A program made the translations under genes and the position numbers. From Castanea sativa (lineage: Eukaryota > Streptophyta > Magnoliopsida > Fagales > Fagaceae), in contig NC_134018.1 of the NCBI RefSeq assembly GCF_040712315.1, positions 930,001 to 994,000 on the forward strand: a stretch of DNA of 64,000 nt, read 5' to 3'. Below are positions 54,916-64,000 of this stretch, in pieces (position 1 is the stretch's first letter; every line of letters starts with the position of its first letter). Under the pieces are notes generated by a model that did no database searches, was not told where the DNA came from, and was given only the letters and a program-made list of their open reading frames with translations.

Positions 54916-56070
54916 AAAAAAAAATCTTAGACCCCAAATATGATCCTTAACCCCTTAAACAAAAAAACAAATAAATAAATAAAAGATCAAGTAGCAACAA
55001 TAAAAATGAGATCAAATAAAAGAAAAAATAGTTCAAACAAAAACAAGACTAAGTCAAACAATAAAAAATGATCAAATAATTCAACAAAAAACTCATTATA
55101 AAAAAAAAAAAAAAAAAAAAACCCATATTCGGCTCATAGTCATAATAAGTATCATGCGTTGCTCTCTCTCTCTCTCTCTCTCTCCATTTTTCCTTTTTCT
55201 ATAATTATTTCATATTTTCTCTCATTTTATTACTTTCATCTTAGCATTCTCCGTTCTCACTTTTTTTCAAATCAGTCTCTTTTTGTTTTTTTTTTCATTT
55301 TATAAGTAGAAAGAAATTGTAAAACTTTGTATATTTGTTTTTTGTTGGTGTTGTTGTAATGTTGATATATTTAAGTTCTTTAAAAATTTCCTAAAGCCGC
55401 CACTTCACATATACCCTGTTGCATTATAAATAATTATATTCTTGAATTACCAGTCATTACAATAATGAAAGTTAAAATAAGCTCCTATTCATTCTAGCCC
55501 TGACTTAGGAAACATAGTTTAAGGCATACATTAATTTGAAGGTGATCGATTGACAACATTGCAAGAATCTCTTTTTGAAAAAAAATAAAAAAAAGTAAAC
55601 AAAAAAGAAAAACAAAAGAAAAGAAGGATTACTAATCTATACGAAGTAGCTACTCATGGGAACATGCATACAGGTACGATAAGAACAGTAAAAAATATTG
55701 TCTTGAATTCATGGTTGCATGATCAGATGTGATGATGAATATCAGAATATGAGACCAATTTCAGCCACAAAAAAATCCAAATTATTCTCTCCTGCTAGCT
55801 AGATTTGATGAGAAAATTAGTTGTTAGTCAATTCACATTGGAATTGAGCAGAACCAAAAAAGAATTTCGCTACCTTAGAGAACTTGAAAAAAGGCCAGCC
55901 ATACATTTTTATGTGCGTTTGCGTCAAGAATATGTTGCTCACACTTGACAAAACCCTGCTAACCTTTTATGCCGCATCATAAAGTATTGACTAAAAACAA
56001 GTTTTTTTTTTTTGAGACTTTGTGATTCGAAACATGTAAATTATTCATGCCATTGTTTCAAATGATTCCA
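54916..56070 (+). repeat. MYB block 3, outer part; no gene
   Basis: Aligns with 4450-5000, then 5875-6868 and 9640-10010, lacking the LTR-like, Harbinger, Helitron and hAT insertions of that copy. Contains a (CT)n array (55161-55184) and several A runs. It supplies the empty sites used for those elements. Confidence 0.85.
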
Positions 56071-56071
56071 A

Positions 56072-56345
56072 ATTTGGTAAGGATATGATGTAAAAACCAT
56101 GTTTTATACCATCTAATAAGAAGTTGCTACATTAGTTTTTTTATTTAAAACTCAATATATCCTATCACATATAATAACATCTACATAAACTTATAGGAAG
56201 TTCAATTTTCAAATAGGTTTTAGAAATTGATTAAGTGCAGTTGTATCTATTTTTTAATATGTAATATGATGATATAACATATTAGGATTTGATAGGTAAA
56301 ACTTAGGTTTTACACCACATCTTTATAGAATTTAATCTCATTTCC
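56072..56345. mobile_element. MITE family M2, copy 1
   Basis: Left: TTTGGTAAGGATATGATGTAAAAACCATGTTTTATACC. The complement of the right end reads ATTCTATAAAGATGTGGTGTAAAACC. Imperfect terminal inverted repeats; about 270 bp, non-coding. Same family as 62608-62872. Confidence 0.7.
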
Positions 56346-56832
56346 GTTTCAAATGAGTCTTAAGAAAATGCATCAACTTTGAGGGACAAGGGTTGGGGTA
56401 TAGTAGTACTGACTTGCCATATATGTAATTTGGTAACATTTTTTGTGAGCTGAAATATGCAACTTGATTGACTTGGTTGGAGGAGTATAGTAATTTTGAT
56501 ATTTTGATTTGAGGAATATTTAGAGTGTGTTACATACTGTAACATAAGCTGTGTTCCATTGTATAGAAGCCACTTCTTTCCTGAAGCAGTTGTCAAAATG
56601 TTTTCTGTAGATATTTGGAGATTACCAAATTAGCATCAATGTAAGCATTGGATCCTAAGAATAACCACATCAAGTTACTCAAACTAGCAATATGGTTAAA
56701 ATAAATAAATAAATAAATATCCCTACAAACAGCAAGTACCAAGCTCAATTGTTTAGCATTCAAAAATAACAAATGAATAGTAACTCAATAGTCAATTAAT
56801 TCCTCTATTGAGTTACTTTTCATTAACAATGA

Positions 56833-57264
56833 TGTAGGAAAAAATTTACAATTTAATTTTTGCAATTATTTAATTTTAGTATTTTTATGTAAAAAAAGTT
56901 ATTTTAGGTTTAGTTGACTAATTTCCTTTTTTTTAGATGCTTTTAATGCTTTTTAGGTCAATTTTGGCTCCTATTATGATTAGATATTAATTAGGGATTA
57001 TTTTAGAATATATTTATTTTCCTGTCAAGTTTTACAAAGCCCTTAAATAGGCCTCCAAGTTGTAAACGTTTTCAGTATTATTGATATTAATAAAAATTCA
57101 GACTTTTGTCTATTGTTTCTTTAGCAAATTCCATAGCCCTTTTTTCTTGTGGATTCAAGGAATTCTTGTGGATTTGTGATTATTTTGACAAGAAAATGTG
57201 TTTTGTTTCTTGTTTTTTAGAAGTAGACGTGTTTTGCTTTTTCATGCTTCCGCATCTCGCATCA
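56833..57264 (+). mobile_element. Ty3/gypsy-type 5' LTR
   Basis: 432 bp from TGTAGGAAAAAATTT to CGCATCTCGCATCA, with a poly(A)-signal-like AATAAAAATTC in the middle. It is followed two bases later by a primer-binding-site-like TTGGTACCAGACC and then a gag frame. It is inserted where the block copy at 14.7-15.1 kb is continuous. The 3' LTR is not found. Confidence 0.65.
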
Positions 57265-57283
57265 GTTGGTACCAGACCTTTAA
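57265..57283 (+). other. Primer-binding site, initiator Met-tRNA type
   Basis: GTTGGTACCAGACCTTTAAC-like sequence directly after the LTR; the usual form is TGGTATCAGAGC. Two differences. Confidence 0.55.
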
Positions 57284-57372
57284 CTTATCCTCGTCTAACG
57301 GCATTCTAGTGACAAAAAACTTAGCAAGTATTACGTAACGTACAGCTAACACTCACAAATATATTTGCTAAG

Positions 57373-58290
57373 ATGTCGTCATTGGAGCATGAAAACAATA
57401 CGGATAATTATTGCAAAGACATAACTCACAGGCAACCTATTGGTAAAAAAATTTCATATAGGCCTTATGAAAGAATTGCAAGTTTTAATGGTTATTTATA
57501 TAAATAAGATTTTCTTGATTGGTTACTTGATCTAGAGGATTTGTTTGACTATGAGAATATTTGTGATAAGAGAAAAGTTGAACTTGTTCTATATAAACTT
57601 AGAGAGTATGCCTTACGTTGGTGTGAATGAATGCAGTTTGATAGACTCATATGAGGTAAAAACAAAATTCATTCATGACCAGGGTTGAAAAAGATGCTTG
57701 CTATCACATTTTATCCTTGGATTGTGATGATCTTTTGTCATATACAAAACAAGATTATTGTTTGCCAAGAAGTTCACACTTGAATCATTTTAAAGAGCCA
57801 TATATTCCACCATTAAGATAAGAATTACATGTCAAAGAAAATACTTTTCTTGAAGAATATGTAGAAGTCAAAGAAGAAAATATAGAGATTTTTGAGGAAA
57901 TTAATTAAGGCATTGTTATAAAAGAAGAACCTGAGATCAAGATTATGGAGGAGATTAATGGAGACCCTATTATAGAGAAAGATATTAAGGTAGAGATTGT
58001 AGAGACCATTAAAGAAGAAATTATAAAGGAAGTTATCAACAATTTCGATGAAGTCAAGTTAGATGATCGCAACATTCATGCTCCTATTATTTTGGTGGGA
58101 GACACCGAAACAAAATTTATTGATTTTATTTGAGTGAAAAGATTTGATTTGATCATTAACTCTTATTTGGTAAATATTGTCAATTGCATGAACATGAAAG
58201 GAGAAAAAATTCAAGATATCCAATTAATGACTTTCAAGTTTGGTAAGAAGACAAAGAACGTGAAGTACTCAAAATATTTATTTTCTTAAC
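57373..58290 (+). pseudogene. Ty3/gypsy gag remnant
   Basis: The frame from ATG 57373 reads MSSLEHENNTDNYCKDI, then RPYERIASFNGY, a stop, then DFLDWLLDLEDLFDYENI and KRKVELVLYKLREYALRWC, as in plant gypsy gag. After further stops, a Glu-rich part (57945-58133, IKVEIVETIKEEIIKEV) and a segment FDLIINSYLVNI follow. No zinc knuckle, protease or polymerase is seen before the block resumes at about 58300. A truncated, dead element. Confidence 0.75.
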
Positions 58291-58587
58291 ATGAAAGTTT
58301 TCAGATTTCAAATATCAACTCAGGACCACCGTGGTCCTCAACGTTGTATATATAAAGACAGCAAACGAAACCAATTACGTATGGAATATTGTACTGACGG
58401 AAAAGTCAGATTTTCAATTACATCGAAAGGGGACAAAACTGATGTTGCCACGAAAATGCGTTCATGGGTTTAATAATTTCCTTTAGAATTTAATGAATAT
58501 GTACTCTTCTTCACAATGTGTTACATGCTTTGACACAATGGCGGCTCTACCTTATAGTAAGGTGTTTACCTTGACTTGAAAAATAAG

Positions 58588-58765
58588 AGTAATGTTACAT
58601 TTATAAAATTTTCACATCAAATTTTAGGTCATAATTAAGTTGTTATTGGTTCTAATTTTAACCTATTATTAATGTCACTTTTTTACTTACTAATAACAAT
58701 TTGCTTCTTATAATTTGTTGTAAAATTGTTGTTAAAATGTTGTAAACATAACATTACGCAATACT
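58588..58765. mobile_element. Fold-back MITE, family M1, copy 5
   Basis: GTAATGTTACATTTATAAAATTTTCACATC.. and the matching right end ..AATTTGTTGTAAAATTG..TGTAAACATAACATTAC. Same block position as copy 3 (15288). Confidence 0.75.
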
Positions 58766-58854
58766 CCAAAATCCAAATTATGCTCTCATGCTAGATTGAC
58801 AAGAGAATTAGTTATTAGTCAATAATTCACTTGTGAATTGATTTCGAGGTTTAG

Positions 58855-58856
<2 letters not shown>

Positions 58857-58898
<42 letters not shown>
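58857..58898. repeat. (TA)n microsatellite
   Basis: About 20 TA units. The counterpart at 19507-19577 has about 35. Confidence 0.95.
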
Positions 58899-58900
<2 letters not shown>

Positions 58901-59193
58901 TTATAAGCTAGCTGTTCCTTTCATATACAGGCTACAGCATTACTTGCATAAAATTTTATGTGCATTTGTGTCAAGAATATATTGCACACATTTGGCAAAA
59001 CCCTGCTAACCTTTTGTGCCGCATCATAAAGTATTGACTAAAACATTTTTTTGTTTGTTTTTTGAGACATTGTAATTAAGAATCTAAAATATATTCGTGT
59101 CATTGTTTCAAATGGAGTACATGACTTATGAAGGTAATGATTAGTATGTTTTATCCTACGTAACATTATCCTCTTTTGGTCAGTTCTTAATAT

Positions 59194-59331
59194 GGTCCGT
59201 TTGCATTGAGTGGAAGGAAGGGGGAGTAGAGTAGAATAGATAAAAATTAGCTCAAAATTAGTATATTTTCAGCCAATTCTACCCTACTCCTCTCCACTCT
59301 CTCTCCCTCCCCCTTCAATTCAAACAGGTCC
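59194..59331. mobile_element. Tourist-like MITE
   Basis: 138 bp; GGTCCGTTTGCATTGAGTGG on the left and the complement of the right end GGACCTGTTTGAATTGAAGG. Both continue into purine-rich GGGGGAG..GAGTAG. Flanks are TAT and TAA, near the TWA expected of PIF/Harbinger relatives but not identical. Confidence 0.75.
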
Positions 59332-61317
59332 TAAGTTTAGAAATCTATTTCAATTTCATCAACCTTACAAATAAAAACAAATACATAATTGTCAAACGAA
59401 CGATACCATGTGAATTTAATTTTAAAATTTCATAAAGATTCCTTGTAAAATTTAATATTTATCCCATTCGAATATCTTTTGTGACATTACATTTTAATAA
59501 AGTAAATAAAGAATGGGCTATTATGCAATAAATATATTGAAATGTTATGTTCACAACACTTTCACAATAAGTCCTTATTAAAATATAATAAATTGTTCTT
59601 AAAAAAATTCATTAAAGTTCTTTTAACTATTTGATGGTATTTTAGTAATTTAATAGCTGATGTGGACCATGTCAGACTAGCAGTTTGCATGTAAAAATAA
59701 TTTGTGGCTCTAGCATTATTCTTAACTAGTAAGTTGCATGTGCGATACATAGATAATTTTGTAATATTTTATATAAGAAAGTTTTAGACAGTGTTGTACA
59801 TATATTATAAAAAAAAAGTAAACTAAATTAGAGTAAATAAACATATACATTTTGATATATTAAAAATTAATTTAGTAGTTTCACTGCATATTTATAGCCT
59901 GCTCAAGGTAAGATTAATTTTTTTTTTTTAAATCATGAAACAAAAAATAAATGCAAAAGAGTAATGGGACCATGAAAATCAACTAATTTGTGTTATGTTC
60001 ACATATTTCATACTATAAAATGAAAGTATGTTCAACTCTCTCACTGTCTTCCACTCATTGATAGTATGTTCAAGTATGTATGCATATGTCTTATAGATGT
60101 TTTAAAACTATGATAGAATATAGCTTTATATTGCGTACAAAATAATCTCTCTACTTATATACCCGAAACAAAAACTATCAAACCAAATTACCCAAACCTA
60201 AATCATATTTAATCCCCTAATTTAAATAGAAAAAAAAATAACCGTAGGGGTTTTGGCTTCTTGATGGTGGTGGGAGGCAAATATGGTGGAGGCAGCAGCC
60301 CTGCAAATTTCTCTCCCTCTCTCTTTCAAATATTTTGTTAGTTTCAGGTGTTTTATTTTGGTAATATGTAATTAAACAATGCATTTTATTTAACAATCCA
60401 CATCATTTTTGTGTCTTTCTATCTCTCTTCAGGGCCTTATCTGGTTAGTTATTTAGACCTTAATTATTATTATTATTTTTTTGCTTTTTTAAAATATTAA
60501 AATGGTGGGTATACTAAAAGACATAAAGAAGAGAGAAAAGTGTGGTGTAAGCTTAGGCAATTAATGAGAGACTAATGAGATAACAATAAATAAGCCAATG
60601 TAAACTTTTTGGTAACAATAAAAAAAAAAACTTAATGAAAGAGGTAACCAACATAAATCTCAAAAAACTTTGTGATAGAAATTTATCATACGTACAAAAT
60701 AAACATAGATTTTTTTTATCTTTAGTTTTTTTTTAAAAAAAGACTATTGCTACTGTGTTCATCCTTATAAGAATTTAAGCACAGATTAAATTTTCAGTAT
60801 TTTTGACAATTCTTCTTTGATTCCTTTATAATTTCTATATTATGTTGGTTTAAATGAATTTTTTCTCAAGTTTTTAGAGGATGGACTTCAGATAAGATGT
60901 ACAATTTTTATACACCAAGCATTAACTGTAAGTCTTGTACATGGAACAAATCAAGATAAGAAATTAAAAATATGGTTCATTTTGGTTGGCCTTAGCTTGA
61001 TTTGTCTAGACATCAATTTTCTCTTTTGCCAAAAGTTTGATTTAATTTAGGTGGAAGTTTCCTTAATTATTACTTGTATACAAAATTTCAAGATCATTAA
61101 ATTGGAATAGGTCCCTTATTAATCTAATCAATTGGAATAGGATGAAATTTCTTCTCATCCACACTAAACATTGTGTACACTCCAAATTTTTTCTGCATTT
61201 CATAATGATACATTGTGGAAAGGTGTCATCCAAGTCCAACATGAATGAAAGTTGTAGTTGAGATCATGGCCCAAAAGCTGTACTATTCAATTATTTGCGA
61301 GAAAAATTAAACACTCA

Positions 61318-61340
61318 TATATATATATATATATATATAA
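61318..61340. repeat. (TA)n microsatellite
   Basis: About 11 TA units. Confidence 0.9.
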
Positions 61341-61887
61341 TAGGTGAAGTTGAGAGAAACTCAAATTAGAATTCCAAATTAGAGTTCCAATTTTGCACCA
61401 TGTGTGCTAAATTATTTATTCTTAAAGAGTTTTACTTCTTAATTTTAAAATAAAATGAGGGACCACATTATAAACATTAATTCAAGTGAGTTAATAAGTA
61501 CAAAAACCAAACAGTTTAGAATAAATGAATCATAAAAAAAAATGCTTCAAAATAATTAAAAAAAAATGGATAATTTACATTTTATACATGATAACATCCT
61601 TATAAAAATTTTCAAAGAGTTAACAAAATTTAAAATGACTATTAATAATATTTAAATTATATATGTAGGAAATATATTATGCATTTTATTGTATATCTTC
61701 AACTGTGTCCATACATATGCATAAAGTTACAACCTAGTTTGATATAACATGAGACAATGGAATTTGACACCGTATACACTGGAGTTCAGTTTTGCGCCAT
61801 GTGTCCCATCTAATTTTTTAATTTTTATAGCAAGTAAATTATTGGATACAAAAACTGAAAAGTCTAAATTCAATTAGATTCTAAATT

Positions 61888-61918
<31 letters not shown>
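61888..61918. repeat. (CA)n(TA)n compound microsatellite
   Basis: About ten CA units followed by five TA units. Confidence 0.9.
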
Positions 61919-62607
61919 ATTGTGATTATTTTTAAATGTATATGTGCATATGCATAGGGTTACACACTATTTTTATTAAATGGATGTATCAATTTTTAAA
62001 CACAAAATAGAGAAATGATTAGGAAATTGATTTATTACCTTTTTGACATGACACTAATTTTGTTAATTTACAATATTTTTATAATATAATTGATAATAAC
62101 TTTAACTTCTTAAAAAAAAAAAAATGTAAAAAATTGACATTTAGCCTTTTGTTTTTTTTAAATTAGGTAACTAATATGTTTTTTAGATGATGTTCATGAG
62201 CACTTTAACTAAAAAGTCAAGACTTAAACCCCATTTAGTTGCTGAGAAAGTAGAGGAAAATAAAAGAAAAGAAATTTTCAATTTCTGCTAATTAAATGAC
62301 ATCTCATTTCATTATGGAGATGCAAATAATATATTTTCAAATATTTTATTTTATTTTCTAATTAAGGAAACATGATAATTCAAAGGATAGCTTAGATGGC
62401 ATAAAAATATTATTTTGATATTAATTTTAGATACATCAATTCTTTTTCATGTACCGCTTAATAATAAAGATTATTTTGACACAATACGAAAATTTTCGAA
62501 ACAAAATTGACACGTTTAAGATGTTAAAAACCATTTTGACACATAGTACAAGTGTTAAAGACTAAACAGTAATTAAACATGTTTTTTACATATTTTTATT
62601 AAAGATT

Positions 62608-62872
62608 AAATTCAATAAGGATGCGGTTTAAAACCCAAGTTTTATACCCTCCAATTCCAATATGCCACATCATCTTATCACATATTAAAGAATAAGTACA
62701 ACCACACTCAATCTCAACTGAAAATTCAGCCAAATTAAGAGTTTTTTAAGATGTTATTAATTGTGGTATGATGTACTGAGTTTTAAGTAAAAAGCTGATA
62801 TGATAGTTTTTTATTGGATGGTGTAAAACATGAATTTTACACCTTATTCTTACTAAATTCAGACCCTTTTTA
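62608..62872. mobile_element. MITE family M2, copy 2
   Basis: Left: AATAAGGATGCGGTTTAAAACCCAAGTTTTATACC. Complement of the right end: AGTAAGAATAAGGTGTAAAATTCATGTTTTACACC. Non-coding, about 265 bp. Confidence 0.7.
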
Positions 62873-63339
62873 TTATTATCCTCAGAACACTTTTTTTTAT
62901 TAGCTGAATTTAGAAACTAATATCCTATTTGGTTGTAAGTGAGATAAAAAGGAAAGAAGGGAGGAGAAAGCAAGGGAAGGGAAAGGGAAGAAGAGAGAGC
63001 TCTACATAGAAGGATTGCATTAATACAATTTCTTCAAATGAAAGGTCTTCTTTGAAAAAATAATGGGACCGTCTGAAGGATTGTGCTAAGAAAATTTCTA
63101 GAACACAAACTTTACTCAAAATTATGAGTTCTAAGAAAAGTATGAAACTTCATAAAAAAAAAAAATGTATGAAATATTGGCGAATCGGTCAAATTGTGTA
63201 TTCTCACTTTTTAATAGAAAACTGAAAAGTGAAAAAGCTTGGGACCATCACAGCACATATTGATATAGAAAAAATTAATAAAAAAAAGTAAAAAAAAAGG
63301 CTAAATGCAAAGTTAGAGTGCCATTTGGCAAGAGTTACA

Positions 63340-63557
63340 AAAAAATTCAAAATTTCTAAGGTGGCAATTTGATATTGATAGTTAAAAAAATGATGTTAAT
63401 GATGGGCTAGATGAGAACTAGTAGAATTTTGTTTTTTTGAAAAATAGAATTAGTAGAAACTTGACCACTCAACTATTGCAAAATTTATTATTTTGTAGTG
63501 TTACTCTTTTGCTTTTCATCCCATTTGAATGGAAAAGAAGAGAAAGGTATTAATTTT
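63340..63557 (+). repeat. Dispersed repeat family R1, copy 4 (truncated)
   Basis: Shares AATGATGGGCTAGATGAGAACTAG, GAAACTTGACCACTCAAC and TTTGAATGGAAAAGAAGAG with the others. Cut at 63558 by the LTR. Confidence 0.75.
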
Positions 63558-64000
63558 TGTTGGAGCATTTTAATATTAAATAAATAAAATGAATAAATGT
63601 GATAACATAAATGTAAAGATGTGGGAGTGAATGTGGAAGATGAGGAGTTTAGTGAAAATGTTTAATCCCACATTGAAAAGGAGAGAGACTATTTTGTTCT
63701 TTTTAATTGTGGTGATTAATGGGCTAACATGAATTGTCTCAAATATTGGGCCAGATACGTGCGCAAGGGGGAGGTGAAGGGTGGAGGTGTCAAAATTGGA
63801 AATGAATCAGCACCTTGGATCCTCCTACTTGACAGCCCATTCAGAGTAATTACCATATCCGTTGGTGAGTAAATGGCCCGAATTAATATTCCATTTTTAT
63901 TATGGAAAATAATGAGCCATTAACCCACTTAATGGACTATCCGTTTGGGCCTTTCCATTATTCAGAAAACTCCTTATCTCACCATTAATTGTGTAACTCC
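63558..64000 (+). mobile_element. LTR (same family as the 43481 solo LTR), running off the window
   Basis: Starts TGTTGGAGCATTTTAATATT and is the reverse complement of 44172-43950 or so: TGTAAAGATGTGGGAGTGAATGTGG, CACATTGAAAAGGAGAGAG and AACATGAATTGTCTC. It diverges after about 63780, where AAGGGTGGAGG.. replaces the solo LTR's sequence. It sits inside R1 copy 4. Whether an internal region follows lies outside the window. Confidence 0.85.

Larger units (their letters stand above)
59726..63335 (-). mobile_element. Helitron-terminated insertion (approximate right limit)
   Basis: The minus-strand 3' end at 59726 reads ..AACTTACTAG|T with a weakened hairpin (ATGT..ACAT). The following TTTTGTAATATTTTATAT resembles the Helitron at 6869. 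The related copy at 20143 reads CATTATTCTTAA|TTTCTC without it, and the block resumes near 63335. Between lie about 3.6 kb of AT-rich non-coding DNA with a duplicated TTAGAGTTCCAATTTTGC-like segment (61380 and 61785), (TA)n and (CA)n arrays and an M2 MITE, so the interval may hold more than one element. Confidence 0.5.

Overview
The window looks like an intergenic, transposon-rich stretch of a flowering-plant (eudicot) nuclear genome. The evidence is the strong AT richness, long AT/GA microsatellites, introns with GT..AG ends, an R2R3-MYB gene with the usual three-exon plant layout, and plant transposon families (Ty1/copia, Ty3/gypsy, L1 LINE, hAT, CACTA, PIF/Harbinger, MULE, Helitron, tRNA-derived SINE). 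A woody eudicot would fit, but the sequence alone does not fix the species. I see no rRNA, functional tRNA, organellar insert or bacterial-type operon.

Only one host gene appears intact: an R2R3-MYB transcription factor on the minus strand (52282-54030, 266 residues). It lies in a duplicated block. A second copy (35466-37056) is a pseudogene with two stops and a 2-bp deletion. A third copy of the flanks (about 3140-4240) has lost the gene altogether. A second duplicated block carries a small GRF-type zinc-finger gene on the minus strand; its three copies (24770-23889, 39117-37268 and 43209-42730) are all broken, each differently. The two block types meet at about 37268.

Layout. 1-3140: repeats, a copia 3' end and a SINE. 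3140-12600: MYB-block copy without the MYB, loaded with an LTR-like element, a Harbinger element, a Helitron with RPA-like coding remnants, a hairpin MULE MITE and a hAT element. 12816-14464: a CACTA element. 14470-20650: another copy of the MYB-block outer part, split by a 3.8-kb L1 LINE that itself holds a hAT copy. 22420-23475: a MULE-like element carrying a promoter and first-exon-like segment. 23889-29179: GRF block 1, split by a 3.9-kb LTR-like element with a nested hAT. 29180-34170: a copia LTR, a decayed gag and an inverted repeat. 34170-37267: MYB block 2. 37268-42340: GRF block 2. 42350-46130: GRF block 3. 46380-51250: an inverted pair of LTR-like elements around two minisatellites. 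51251-63557: MYB block 3 with the intact gene, then a gypsy gag remnant and a Helitron terminus. 63558-64000: an LTR running out of the window.

Because blocks are repeated, several insertions can be compared with an unoccupied relative inside the same window. This gives target-site duplications (TSDs) and relative ages directly: TTA for the Harbinger element, 8 bp for the hATs, 9 bp for the MULE-type elements, 5 bp for the LTR elements and A|T for the Helitrons.
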